Program-made: the position numbers and the translations under genes | Notes under the pieces: generated by a model | Databases searched by the model: none | What the model saw: only the letters and a program-made list of their open reading frames with translations | Told to the model about the DNA's origin: nothing | Part shown: piece by piece, positions 25,041-34,213 of the stretch | Layout: every line of letters begins with the position of its first letter | Position numbering within the stretch: the stretch's first letter is position 1 | From: Planococcus lenghuensis | GTDB taxonomy: Bacteria > Bacillota > Bacilli > Bacillales_A > Planococcaceae | NCBI RefSeq assembly: GCF_001999905.1 | Contig: NZ_CP019640.1 | Coordinates: 1,716,001-1,780,000 of the forward strand | DNA: 64,000 bases | Direction of reading: 5' to 3'

Positions 25041-25979
25041 ATGGAATCTACAACGAATCAAGCAAAATCTGTTCAACTGATGATCCAACAGAACAAGCAA
25101 AAAAGAAACGTGCGGAAAACGACGGAATCTCTCATTCCGACATTTTTGCTTATCAGTGCTGTCATCTCTGTCCTGACGACAGTCGGCATTTTTTTCACCC
25201 TGCTGCGGGAGTCTATCGTATTTTTTAGCGAAGTGTCGTTTGCCGAGTTTTTCCTGAGTGCCCACTGGTCGCCTTGGACCGGAAGCTTTGGAGTGCTGTC
25301 ACTGATTGCCGGTACACTGCTCATCACGCTAATCGCAATCGCTGTTGCCCTGCCGCTTGGATTCGCGTCGGCGGTATATTTAAGTGAGTACGCAACCCCG
25401 CGGACCCGGAAAGTGATCAAGCCGGTGCTGGAAGTGCTGGCCGGCATTCCGACTGTCGTCTATGGCTTTTTTGCCCTTACATTCGTCACACCGATCCTGC
25501 AGAGCCTGATTCCAGGCCTGCTCGTGTTCAACGCGTTAAGCGCCGGCATCGTGGTCGGCATCATGATCGTCCCGATGATCGCATCCCTGTCGGAAGACGC
25601 CATGAACGCGGTTCCGAATTCACTGCGCGAAGGTGCTCTTGCCATGGGCGCGACGAAATTGGAGACCACGTTCAAAGTCGTGGTGCCTGCCGCGCTTTCC
25701 GGAATCGTGGCGTCTGTCGTCCTCGGTATATCCAGGGCGATCGGCGAAACCATGATCGTTACCATCGCTGCCGGGGCTTCCCCGAACCTGACATTCAATC
25801 CGCTGGAATCCATCCAGACGCTCACGTCATTCATCGTGCAGGGAGCAACCGGGGATACTTCGTTCGGTTCCACCATCTATTACAGCATTTACGCTGTCGG
25901 TATGACGCTGTTCGTGTTCACATTCGCGATGAATCTCTTGTCGCAATATATTGTCCGGAAGTTTAAGGAGGATTACTAA
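25041..25979 (+). CDS. pstC: Phosphate ABC transporter permease PstC
   Basis: 312 residues with six predicted membrane segments and the binding-protein-dependent transport inner-membrane domain. Recognisable features are SAHWSPWTGSFGVLSLIAGT, VLEVLAGIPTVVYGFFALTF and the EAA loop SLREGALAMGATKLETTFKV. About 35 charged residues precede the first membrane segment. Its TAA overlaps the pstA ATG (TAATG), implying coupling. Forms the channel with PstA. Confidence 0.93.
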   Translation: MESTTNQAKSVQLMIQQNKQKRNVRKTTESLIPTFLLISAVISVLTTVGIFFTLLRESIVFFSEVSFAEFFLSAHWSPWTGSFGVLSLIAGTLLITLIAIAVALPLGFASAVYLSEYATPRTRKVIKPVLEVLAGIPTVVYGFFALTFVTPILQSLIPGLLVFNALSAGIVVGIMIVPMIASLSEDAMNAVPNSLREGALAMGATKLETTFKVVVPAALSGIVASVVLGISRAIGETMIVTIAAGASPNLTFNPLESIQTLTSFIVQGATGDTSFGSTIYYSIYAVGMTLFVFTFAMNLLSQYIVRKFKEDY

Positions 25980-26857
25980 TGGCTTCGAAAGAAACGGCAT
26001 CCACAGCCAAACGCATAAAAGGAAGAGTGACGCTCAATAAGGGGCTGAAGTACCTATTCTTAGTGGCGACGCTGGTAGGGTTAGTCTTTCTGGCGCTGCT
26101 GATCTACCGGGTTCTGACGCAAGGAATCGGCTATTTGAACTTCGATTTCCTCACCAGCTTCCCGGCTCCGTTTCCAGAAGAAGCCGGATTTCTGGCCGGC
26201 ATCATGGGCTCTGTCTTCCTAATGCTTCTGACTGCGCCAATCGCGGTCATCCTGGGTGTTTCTACGGCATTGTATTTGGAGGAATATGCAGCGAAGAACC
26301 GGTTCACCCGGTTCATTCAAGTGAACGTCCAGAACCTGGCGGGCGTTCCGTCGATCGTATTCGGCCTGCTCGGCCTGACGTTCTTCGTGTATTTGTTCGG
26401 CATGGGCTACACCTTGATCGCCGGGGCACTCACGATGAGCCTGCTGATTCTGCCGGTCATTGTCGTCGCATCCCAAGAGGCGATCCGGGCCGTGCCGAAT
26501 GACTTGCGGGAGGCCTCTACCGGTATGGGTGCAAGCAAATGGCAGACCATCTGGACGATCGTGTTGCCGGCTTCGGTTCCCGGTATCCTGACAGGATCCA
26601 TTCTTGCGCTGTCCCGGGCGATCGGGGAAACTGCTCCATTGATTGTCGTCGGTGCTGCCACGACGATTTATTCGATTCCTGATTCACTGTTCGCCAATTA
26701 CACAGCGATGCCGATCCAGATCTACAGCTGGATCATTCGGCCGCAGCCGGAATGGCAATTCGTCGCTGGTGCAGGTATCATCGTCCTGCTCGTCATCCTG
26801 TTGGCCATGAACGCTATCGCTGTCTGGATCCGAAACAAGTTCCAGCACAGATACTAA
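25979..26857 (+). CDS. pstA: Phosphate ABC transporter permease PstA
   Basis: 292 residues with six predicted membrane segments, VQNLAGVPSIVFGLLGLTFF and an EAA loop DLREASTGMGASKWQTIWTI. The TAATG overlap couples it to pstC. In most relatives pstB follows directly; here the next element is a terminator at 27018, and pstB is on the other strand. Confidence 0.93.
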   Translation: MASKETASTAKRIKGRVTLNKGLKYLFLVATLVGLVFLALLIYRVLTQGIGYLNFDFLTSFPAPFPEEAGFLAGIMGSVFLMLLTAPIAVILGVSTALYLEEYAAKNRFTRFIQVNVQNLAGVPSIVFGLLGLTFFVYLFGMGYTLIAGALTMSLLILPVIVVASQEAIRAVPNDLREASTGMGASKWQTIWTIVLPASVPGILTGSILALSRAIGETAPLIVVGAATTIYSIPDSLFANYTAMPIQIYSWIIRPQPEWQFVAGAGIIVLLVILLAMNAIAVWIRNKFQHRY

Positions 26858-27017
26858 GCTCACCCGAGTCCAAAAATCGAATATACGATTTCCTATCACC
26901 TCTTTACGTGTTTTAAAATGACTTATTCGATAGTCCTTCCAACTACAGCCAAAAGTCTGTCGACTAGAAGTTAGTTTAATTGTTCTTCAAAACATCTGAA
27001 AATTGATTGGCAAAAAG

Positions 27018-27066
27018 AAACCCATGCCACTCCGCAGATTGACTGACGGGGTGGCATGGGTTTTCT
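27018..27066 (+). terminator. Terminator after pstSCA
   Basis: AAACCCATGCCAC pairs with GTGGCATGGGTTT across a 20-base loop and is followed by TCTCTG. It is a strong 12-13 bp stem that also faces the convergent regulator gene. Confidence 0.85.
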
Positions 27067-27550
27067 CTGTGTTCTATTCCAATATGTTTTACTCCCCAAA
27101 CACAACATCAAGGAAAGAAGCGATCAGAAGGCTTTCTTCTGATTTTAAAATCAAGCAAAACAACAAAGGAACGTAGCTAAGGGGATCGCAATGTGTCAAA
27201 ATCACTCGGACACAACACCTCGAGTTAATACGAATCGTCGGAAAGCGCATAGGTTTCGTAGAATAATGAAAGAATAAATGAAAATTGTTCCTGTAACCGG
27301 TAAATAAGCTGTATGCTTATTTCCGGCAGTCTCTACCGAGTGAGAGAACAGTTAGTGTAGAGGCTTTCCGCGTTCTGTGCACATATAGTCCAAGTTATAT
27401 AAACCGGTGAATTAAAAGAGGGGAGCAAGATAAAGTGAAGGGATAGACTGGAGATGGTAAGCAGAAAAAACGAACGAGATGCAAACCCGTTCGGTCTCTA
27501 TTAAGAACAGTTGATAATGGGATCAACATATGAGCACAGGACTCATTGCT
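27067..27550. other. Intergenic with a hairpin; no gene
   Basis: A CCGGTAAATAAGC/GCTTATTTCCGG stem-loop lies at 27297-27326 but has no T-run. No credible frame was found. This may be the site where pstB was separated from pstSCA. Confidence 0.45.
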
Positions 27551-28276
27551 TTAAGTAGGGCTGTTGAATTTTAAGTAATAGCCTCTTCCTCGGACGGTTA
27601 CGATGTTAAAGGAGGTTGAGCAGTCCAGGCCAAGTTTATTGCGGATATTCGAGATAAACATGTCGGTAATCCGCTTATTGCCGCTTGTTTTTCCGAATGT
27701 ATTTTTAAGCTCTTTCATAATATCTTCTCTCGTGACAATTTCTCCTCTGTTTTCATACAAGAACAGTAATGTGAAAAATTCGCGAGGAGTCAGTTCGATC
27801 ACTTGTTCATTTTTGCTGATTTCATAACTGCCCGGATAGAGTTTGAATTCATGGATGTGGATGCATTCCGTCTGCATTAATTGAGTAGTAGTCCCGAAAC
27901 TTGCCAGCTTCTGATAAATATTGAACAGTTTCATTACCCGGGCCTGTGCTTCGCGGGTGTTCATATCCTTCGACAGCACTTCATCAGCACCTGCTTCGAT
28001 CATCAGGATGGTGTTCAGCTCGTCATTATCTGCTGCATAGACAATCAATGGTTTATCGGCAGAGGCAGTCTTTATATCCCTGAGGATGGAAACGATATTG
28101 TGCTTGATAAGGTCGAACGAAATCAGAACGCCAGAAATGTCTGAGTGTGCCGATTTTTTTAACGCAGACTCAATGTCGGACAAGTACTTGAAATGATAGC
28201 CTTTATTGCTCAATACATCTTTCCCGGGAAAGTTAAATTGATTGTCAATTACTAATGCATTTTTCATTATACTCAT
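27551..28276 (-). CDS. Orphan OmpR/PhoB-family response regulator-like protein
   Basis: 241 residues: an N-terminal receiver-like domain (about 1-120) and a C-terminal winged helix (about 145-235; LTPREFFTLLFLYENRGEIV, NIVTVRGRGYYLKF). The receiver is atypical. ALVIDNQ has a single acidic residue where DDE/DD is usual, the Ser/Thr switch position reads AA (VYAADND), but Asp in LISFDLIK and Lys in VLSKDM are retained. No histidine kinase gene adjoins it. Position between pstSCA and pstB-phoU makes a phosphate-related role tempting, but no data in the sequence prove it. True PhoP is expected elsewhere with PhoR. Confidence 0.75.
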   Translation of the reverse strand: MSIMKNALVIDNQFNFPGKDVLSNKGYHFKYLSDIESALKKSAHSDISGVLISFDLIKHNIVSILRDIKTASADKPLIVYAADNDELNTILMIEAGADEVLSKDMNTREAQARVMKLFNIYQKLASFGTTTQLMQTECIHIHEFKLYPGSYEISKNEQVIELTPREFFTLLFLYENRGEIVTREDIMKELKNTFGKTSGNKRITDMFISNIRNKLGLDCSTSFNIVTVRGRGYYLKFNSPT

Positions 28277-28522
28277 CCTAAATTAAAGTTTTGCTTCCCT
28301 AGATTCAGAAACATAAAGAAAATAAAAGAATCCATAGAAGTCAATGATGCAAACAAATGAAGCCCTTACAGCCGGCGCAACATTAACTGCTAAGGGAGAT
28401 AGATAACCCCAAGTTATATGGAGCAGGGGATCGGACAGCGGTTGTAGCCTGCTGATGAGCGGATCCCCATATAATGAAAAAACAGGTGCACGCTTGGAGT
28501 TTAGGCTCTAAACAAGCGGATT

Positions 28523-29182
28523 TCATGTATTCAAGTCGGTTTTAATTCCCTTGACCATATAAATGGTGTTTTCCGATATGTTGGTCACATGGTCACCGGA
28601 CCGTTCCAGATAGCGGCAAATCATCGCCAATTGCATAATTTGTTCCATATGCGTGTTATCTTCGGTTGCGATATCAATCAATTCTGTGATGGATTCCTTA
28701 TAGAGCGCATCCACTTCGTCATCGATCTTGGATGAATCGATGGCGAGTTTCGTGTCTTCGTACTTATATGCGTCAATCGCCTGCGTCAGCATCTTATTCA
28801 CCAGATCGGCCATTTGCGGGATATGAATGATCGGTTTGACCAGTTCCGCATCGCCGATCCGTTTCGTCGCTTTTGCCACGTTGACGGCAAAATCCGCAAT
28901 CCGCTCGATATCACTTGAAATTTTCAGCGATACGATGATCTTCCGCAAATCGGTGGCCAGCGGCTGTTCTTTCGCAATCAGCAAAATGGCCTTTTCGTTG
29001 ATCTTCTCTTCGAACGCATTGATTGCTTTGTCGTTCTGGATGACTTCTTCTGCGAGTGCCATATCCTGTTGCTTCAAGCTCACAACTGAGGTGGTTAAGG
29101 CGTCCCGAGTCATACCGGCCATGTGTTTAATGTCTTCCCGTAATTCGCTCAAACTCTTATCGAAACTGCTTCTGTTCGCCAT
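28523..29182 (-). CDS. phoU: Phosphate signalling protein PhoU
   Basis: 219 residues with the two three-helix-bundle repeats of PhoU; conserved E(K)INEKAILLIAKEQPLATDLR and a second repeat ICRYLERSGDHVTNISE with the metal-binding DxxxD-like pattern. It dampens Pst transport and Pho signalling when phosphate is plentiful. It follows pstB by 22 bases, with GAGGAAATG as ribosome site, in a pstB-phoU operon. Confidence 0.94.
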   Translation of the reverse strand: MANRSSFDKSLSELREDIKHMAGMTRDALTTSVVSLKQQDMALAEEVIQNDKAINAFEEKINEKAILLIAKEQPLATDLRKIIVSLKISSDIERIADFAVNVAKATKRIGDAELVKPIIHIPQMADLVNKMLTQAIDAYKYEDTKLAIDSSKIDDEVDALYKESITELIDIATEDNTHMEQIMQLAMICRYLERSGDHVTNISENTIYMVKGIKTDLNT

Positions 29183-29204
29183 GGTTCATTTCCTCCGTTT
29201 CCGT

Positions 29205-29978
29205 TTATCCGAATCGTCCTGTGATGTAGTCTTCTGTCCGCTTGTCCTCCGGATTTGAGAACAGCTTATCCGTTTCATCCATCTCGATGACTTCCCCGTT
29301 CAGGAAGAAGGCCGTCTTATCAGAAATCCGGGCCGCCTGCTGCATGTTATGCGTCACGATGATGATCGTGTAATCCTGTTTCAGCTCTCTGATCAGCTCT
29401 TCCACTTTGAGTGTGGAAATCGGATCGAGTGCGGAAGTGGGTTCGTCCATCAGAATGACGTCCGGTTCAACCGCCAGGCAACGGGCGATACAGATCCGCT
29501 GCTGCTGACCGCCGGAAAGGCCATAGGCATTTTCATGCAGCCGGTCTTTCACTTCATCCCAGATAGCGGCGCCTTTCAAGCTTCTCTCGACGATTTCATC
29601 TAGCACTTGCTTCTTTTTGATGCCGTGGATTTTCGGCCCGTATGCCACGTTCTCGTAAATTGATTTTGGGAAAGGGTTCGGCTTCTGGAATACCATCCCG
29701 ACGTGTGTCCGCAGTTCCTCAACCAAGTAATTCGAATCGAATATTCCCTGGTCGCGGTACTTGATTTCACCGGATGTACGCACAGACGGAACGGTCTCAA
29801 CCATTCGGTTCAACGTCTTTACGAATGTCGATTTGCCGCACCCGGAAGGACCGATTACCGCGGTCACTTGGTTTTGGACGATTTCCATATTAATGTTCTT
29901 TAATGCCTGCGTCTCACCATACCACAGGTTCAAATCCTCTACCTTGAAAATTGCATTGCCATTCACTGTTGCACTCAT
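29205..29978 (-). CDS. pstB: Phosphate ABC transporter ATPase PstB
   Basis: 257 residues with Walker [12 protein letters not shown]-loop [16 protein letters not shown], signature [10 protein letters not shown] and Walker [14 protein letters not shown]. The FPKS and NRM segments are specific to PstB. It powers PstCA. It heads its own operon with phoU, has a RBS of CGGAGGAAA, and a Pho box lies about 220-260 bases upstream. It is the only pstB copy in the window. Confidence 0.95.
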   Translation of the reverse strand: MSATVNGNAIFKVEDLNLWYGETQALKNINMEIVQNQVTAVIGPSGCGKSTFVKTLNRMVETVPSVRTSGEIKYRDQGIFDSNYLVEELRTHVGMVFQKPNPFPKSIYENVAYGPKIHGIKKKQVLDEIVERSLKGAAIWDEVKDRLHENAYGLSGGQQQRICIARCLAVEPDVILMDEPTSALDPISTLKVEELIRELKQDYTIIIVTHNMQQAARISDKTAFFLNGEVIEMDETDKLFSNPEDKRTEDYITGRFG

Positions 29979-30199
29979 GACTTTTTCCTCCGAACTTTTC
30001 CGACTCGATTTATCTTCATTTTAACGGCATTAAAAAGGTGGCTGTACATATATTCACTACCTTTTTGCTATACATAGAAAAAGGCAAGAAGGAGCAATCC
30101 ACCTCACCTTTTAAACCCAAAACAAGAATTGGTTAGTCCATCTATATAAAACTACTGAGTTTACTGCTGGTTGCTACAATTTAGATTGTACTGAAGTAT

Positions 30200-30238
30200 T
30201 GTTAAGTACTCATTAATCTAATGTTAAGAAAATGTAAA
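30200..30238 (-). promoter_or_regulatory. Pho box upstream of pstB-phoU
   Basis: Read on the plus strand the hexamers are TGTTAA (30200), CATTAA (30211), TGTTAA (30222) and TGTAAA (30233), again at exact 11-base steps. On the minus strand this is TTTACA-N5-TTAACA-N5-TTAATG-N5-TTAACA, pointing at pstB. Confidence 0.82.
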
Positions 30239-30467
30239 GATATTTTATGGTTTTCATAAAACGGGATAATTACAGCATAATTCTAGATTTCGGCCCCGGT
30301 TCTTCACCTAATGGTAAAACGAACTCTGGAAGGAGGGAAGGGCGGTTGAATTTTTTCGTTGTTCCTTGTTCTATTCTCTTTGAGCACGTGTATTTAATTC
30401 GTACAGTTTAGAATGGAATGGACAGGGAAAAATAAACTAACCATTCTCATTTTAAGGAGGGATTGTT
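30239..30467. other. Intergenic leader of the small acidic gene
   Basis: TTTCGTTGTTCCTTG...GAGCACGTG lies here; no frame is supported. A TAAGGAGGGA ribosome site stands at its right end. Confidence 0.35.
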
Positions 30468-30722
30468 GTGAAAGGGAAAAATGAAAATCATTCCGGTTCT
30501 GAGGCTGAACAAGCCAATCGCGCACTTAATGATGAATTTTATGAAAGAGCAGACGGGACAGAAGAACGCGAAGCAGAGGCTCCAAGTCAGACCAATCAAG
30601 CGAATTCAGATCTTAATGATGAATTCTATTCAGAAGGAGAGTCGAAGGATGTGATTCCGCCTCTTTACGTAAACAACAACACACCCGCCATTGAAGTTAC
30701 AAAAAAGAAAGAACGTAAATGA
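30468..30722 (+). CDS. Small acidic hydrophilic protein with LNDEFY repeats
   Basis: The 84-residue protein starts at GTG 30468 behind AAGGAGGGA. It has two copies of a motif: QANRALNDEFYERA (about residues 15-28) and QANSDLNDEFYSEG (about 44-57), separated by an acidic linker, and a basic KKKERK tail. It has no membrane segment. The composition resembles small spore- or stress-type soluble proteins of Bacillales, but no family is recognised. A good terminator at 30749 shows a monocistronic unit. Confidence 0.6.
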   Translation: MKGKNENHSGSEAEQANRALNDEFYERADGTEEREAEAPSQTNQANSDLNDEFYSEGESKDVIPPLYVNNNTPAIEVTKKKERK

Positions 30723-30748
30723 ACTGCTGTTAAAGAGTTGTTTCCTGC

Positions 30749-30794
30749 ACTGCACTCTATTGTGAGCTGCCATTAACAATAGGTGCAGTTTTTA
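30749..30794 (+). terminator. Terminator after the LNDEFY-repeat gene
   Basis: ACTGCACTCTATTGT pairs with ACAATAGGTGCAGT across a short loop and is followed by TTTTTAT. Confidence 0.85.
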
Positions 30795-30978
30795 TGATGC
30801 TTTTTTAATAAAAGAAAAAATTATAAATTCATCAAGATAAAAAGCTGAAATAAAAAACATGCATCCCGCTATCATGAGGTGCATGTCCAACAAGTGATGC
30901 TATTTTGTTTCGGCTCTCTTCATTCAACTGGCTAGTTTATGGTTATCCTTGCTTTTTAGCGAGCGAGGCACGCCCGTA

Positions 30979-31677
30979 TCAAAATGAAATCTCTACGATT
31001 TCTCCTTCATGTAAACTGGTCTTTTTCTCGTCAAATACATCACTTGTATGAATAGCAATTGATTTGAGGTTTTCGAGGTCCGTCTTTTCCAACACGAATG
31101 CCAATTCACCCATTTTTGTTTCGCCGGACTGGAGCTGACCATATAAATTTTGAAGGTAAAAATCATCTTCAAAGTCTTTTTTCTCACCCTCGTTTGTTTC
31201 CAAAACGGAAACTGGTGCAAAATCCACAAGCTGTTCTGATGTGTTCTCTATCGTAACCTGTAATTTGATATAGCTGAAGTTATCTTCGCTGTGTGTGTAG
31301 CCATGAAAATAATCAATCAGGTCTGGAGAAGGTGAGTAGTTCATCACTTTGATATCCGCTATCGTTAACTTCACTGGCCCAATCGAATGGGTCCCGCTGT
31401 AGTCTGTGATGGCTTTAAGGGTGACTGAACCATCTTCATCCGTAAAGGTTTGTCCGACTTCTTTCAGTGATCGGGTTTCGGGCGCCTGTGGATTATTCAC
31501 ATAAGTTTTGGCGGCTACATGATTCAGGACTTGTTTTTGTGCCGCTTGGTTGGCAGCATCCTTTATCTCACTCGTTTGTTCATTCGCTGTTTCCTCAGTG
31601 GATTCTGCCTGGTCTGAAGCAATTGAACATCCGCCTGCTATTAACAGGAGACTCAATGCCAAAGCTGAAAATTGCAC
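30979..31677 (-). CDS. Lipoprotein with DUF4352/DUF5068-like domain
   Basis: A 232-residue protein with a type II signal (SLLLIAGGC, Cys17), a Thr/Glu-rich linker, then a beta-rich domain: VGQTFTDEDGSVTLKAITDY, DNFSYIKLQVTIENTSEQLV and a GETKMGELAFVLEK strand. The xxVxVTIxNTS pattern is the DUF4352 immunoglobulin-like fold found in surface lipoproteins. It is anchored outside the membrane. It lies 69 bases downstream of phoA on the same strand; a hairpin with TTTT in the gap would limit but not exclude co-transcription under Pho control. Confidence 0.75.
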   Translation of the reverse strand: MQFSALALSLLLIAGGCSIASDQAESTEETANEQTSEIKDAANQAAQKQVLNHVAAKTYVNNPQAPETRSLKEVGQTFTDEDGSVTLKAITDYSGTHSIGPVKLTIADIKVMNYSPSPDLIDYFHGYTHSEDNFSYIKLQVTIENTSEQLVDFAPVSVLETNEGEKKDFEDDFYLQNLYGQLQSGETKMGELAFVLEKTDLENLKSIAIHTSDVFDEKKTSLHEGEIVEISF

Positions 31678-31712
31678 ATCATTTCCTCCTATCGTTATAA
31701 ACCCTTACAAAA

Positions 31713-31736
31713 TCCCGTTGCGGGAAAGCAACGGGA
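31713..31736 (-). terminator. Hairpin between phoA and lipoprotein gene
   Basis: TCCCGTTGC/GCAACGGGA, nine base pairs with a six-base loop, followed on the minus strand by TTTTG. It can serve as an attenuating terminator. Confidence 0.7.
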
Positions 31737-31746
31737 CATCCACCAC

Positions 31747-33159
31747 TTATTTTCCGTTTCTTGTGTTACTGAAGACTTCCATTACTTTTTGGCCAAGAAT
31801 GTGATTGTCATGAAGGCCGACAAACTCTTCCCACTGCGGCCCGTAGGCATATACATTGACGTCCACACCGGTATGGCCGCCGGTCGTCCAGCCAGTCCCG
31901 GAGCGAATGTTAAAGATGTGTTCGATGGCATTATCGATTTCAACAGCTTTCCCGCTGGCAGCAGCGTCTTTGACGGATTGGACTTCTTCAGCAGTCAAAT
32001 CCAAGTTGATGTATTCAGCCAGTACCTCTTCCACAGGTGATCCTGCCGCTATCTGGGCCGCCATGAAGTCAGGAGTGCGTTCCGCTGCCTGCAAAGGGCG
32101 TGGATCCCATTTATACTCGCCATCCCGGCCTAACGCAAAACCACCAGTAGAATGATCTGCGGTTGTGATGACAAGTGTATGCTCATCCTGTTCTGCAAAC
32201 TCAATGGCCCGTGCAAATGCTTTCTCGAAGTCTTCCATTTCGCTCATAGCTCCGACGATATCATTATCATGGCCAGCCCAGTCGATCTGGCTTCCTTCAA
32301 CCATCAGGAAGAATCCGTCCTGGTCCTCGCTTAAGCGTTCGAGCGCTTCATCTGTCATCTCGGCGAGGGAAGGGGTTTCTTCATTTCGGTCAATGGCTTT
32401 GTCCAATCCTTTTGGAGCAAATAAGCCAAGGAGCTGGTCACTCTCGTCCTTAAGCAACTCTGCCCGGGTCGTCACCACGCCATATCCATCTTCCGCAAAT
32501 TCGGCAGTCAGGTTCCGGTCAGCCCGGTCAAAATAACTTGTACCGCCTCCTAAGAGAACGTCCACCTTATGTTCACCGTTCACCAGGTCATCAAAGTAAT
32601 CATCCGCGATGTCATTGTAGTTGTGCCGGGACTCATCATGAGAACCAAATGAAGCCGGGGTTGCATGATTGATTTGGGACGTCGCCACCAGACCGGTCGC
32701 TTTTCCGTCTTCCTTAGCCGTTTCCAGTACCGTTTTCACATCGTTTTTTTCCATGTCAACTGCGATAGCGCCATTATAGGTTTTAATGCCGGCTGCAAGG
32801 GAAGTCGCGGCAGCGGCAGAATCGGTCACACTCTGTTCCGGATCCCACGAATAGGTCTGCTGCATCCCGACCAGATATGTATCGAACGCCGTTTTTTCCA
32901 TATAAGGCGTCGCTTGATTATCCTTAAAAGCCCGATACGCAGTATTGTAGGCTGGCCCCATCCCGTCACCGATTAAGAAAATCACGTTTTTGATTTTGGC
33001 CTGCTTCTGGTTTGCCTCTTTTACTGCAGTTTCTGGGTTTTGGGCCGGGTTTTCTCCTTTTGCAGCAGCTCCCGGATAACCAGCAGCGAAACCGCCGACG
33101 AGAAGTGAAGAAATAACCATTGCGGGTAGTAGCTTTTTCCCCTGTCTTTTGTTAATCAT
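31747..33159 (-). CDS. phoA: Alkaline phosphatase (PhoA family)
   Basis: 470 residues from ATG 33159; an earlier TTG lies over the GAGGAGGA ribosome site and is unlikely. A signal peptide (KKLLPAMVISSLLVGGFAAG) directs secretion. Metal and catalytic motifs are present: IFLIGDGMG (Asp65), VTDSAAAATSLA with nucleophile Ser114, MVEGSQIDWAGHDND and TTADHSTGGF, plus the late TGGHTGVDV. It hydrolyses phosphomonoesters outside the cell to supply PstS. A four-repeat Pho box lies 59-97 bases upstream. Confidence 0.94.
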   Translation of the reverse strand: MINKRQGKKLLPAMVISSLLVGGFAAGYPGAAAKGENPAQNPETAVKEANQKQAKIKNVIFLIGDGMGPAYNTAYRAFKDNQATPYMEKTAFDTYLVGMQQTYSWDPEQSVTDSAAAATSLAAGIKTYNGAIAVDMEKNDVKTVLETAKEDGKATGLVATSQINHATPASFGSHDESRHNYNDIADDYFDDLVNGEHKVDVLLGGGTSYFDRADRNLTAEFAEDGYGVVTTRAELLKDESDQLLGLFAPKGLDKAIDRNEETPSLAEMTDEALERLSEDQDGFFLMVEGSQIDWAGHDNDIVGAMSEMEDFEKAFARAIEFAEQDEHTLVITTADHSTGGFALGRDGEYKWDPRPLQAAERTPDFMAAQIAAGSPVEEVLAEYINLDLTAEEVQSVKDAAASGKAVEIDNAIEHIFNIRSGTGWTTGGHTGVDVNVYAYGPQWEEFVGLHDNHILGQKVMEVFSNTRNGK

Positions 33160-33217
33160 TGTTATAGTCCTCCTCAAAAAGTGATTTCTTCTTACAGGAA
33201 AGACTTTACCAGAATAA

Positions 33218-33256
33218 TGTTAAGCTGCTATTAAGCTATTATTGAAAAAGTGTAAT
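33218..33256 (-). promoter_or_regulatory. Pho box upstream of phoA
   Basis: On the plus strand TGTTAA (33218), TATTAA (33229), TATTGA (33240) and TGTAAT (33251) follow at exact 11-base intervals, the mirror of TTAACA-N5 repeats for a minus-strand gene. Confidence 0.82.
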
Positions 33257-34207
33257 GATTGTATAAACCGTCATTTAACAAACTTATTTCTATGGCATCC
33301 GTTACTAGCTCTAGCGCCGGGGAAGGGGGAGGATCAGTTCTTCTTCTGCCCATCGTTTTCATCGTTCAAATATCTCCTGATTTTTACGTTCCCATAGCTA
33401 AGAAAATTCCCATCTACTGTTGAGGACCATAAACATATTATTATCTCAGTTTCGAATTCTATATCGCTGAAACAGACAGAAATGGAGGGACTATTTTACG
33501 GATTGTATAAAATACTTTCGTTGATTCTTTGACATTTAGTGCTGGTCAACTGGTTTGAATCTAATAGCAAACCATGGAAGCATTTTTGAGAAGGTAGGGG
33601 GAACTTGTAGCCTGGTATATTGAGTGCTTGTAGATCTGTTTAAGTGAACTAACAGGTGTTTTTTGTTTTGGGAGCGAGAACTTTATCCGCGTTTGAAGCG
33701 ACTGCTAAGTCATCGATGTTTTACAAGAGCGGAAACAGCTGCTCAGTGCCCTTAAATCTGACGCACCTCCATCACCTTCCGATGAGAAAAGCTTTTCCGG
33801 CGGGCAACTTTGGAAAGCGGAGCAGGTTTCCTGATGATTCTCTTAGGGAAAATAAAATTACTATGTGTTTTTATGGCGGTACAGGGGCAACTTGAAAACG
33901 ACTGATACACCGATGTTGAGCGATGCATTGAAGGAAAGCCAGAACGTTTGAGCTTACGGAACAGTTAAGCGGACTTGCGTTCCGTCGAAGAATAAGATCC
34001 TCAACGACATTGAGCAAAACAGCAAGAAGCAGCTGTTTCATAACTGATGAGGAAGTACACATTTCTTTCTCTTCGAGCGCTATTGTTAAGACCCATCGGC
34101 CCTTCCTGAAAGTCTTCTACTGCCCATTGTTAGAAGAGGGATCATCACGCCATTCAAAGCAATGATCGGAAATAGAACAGACAGTGACAACTACACAGGA
34201 GAGAGGG
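33257..34207. other. Large intergenic region without a recognisable gene
   Basis: About 0.95 kb with short open frames only. The longest (33656-33895) starts with no ribosome site and shows no family motif. The patchy GC content suggests decayed foreign DNA. No repeat ends were identified. Confidence 0.4.
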
Positions 34208-34213
34208 ATGTTT

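Noticed and set aside
27297-27326. Strong CCGGTAAATAAGC hairpin as a terminator
   Set aside because: Neither side has a T-run, so it is listed only as a hairpin in the intergenic entry.
33656-33895. 79-codon plus-strand frame in the gap before the pyruvate oxidase gene
   Set aside because: No ribosome site and no motif. Its composition looks non-coding.
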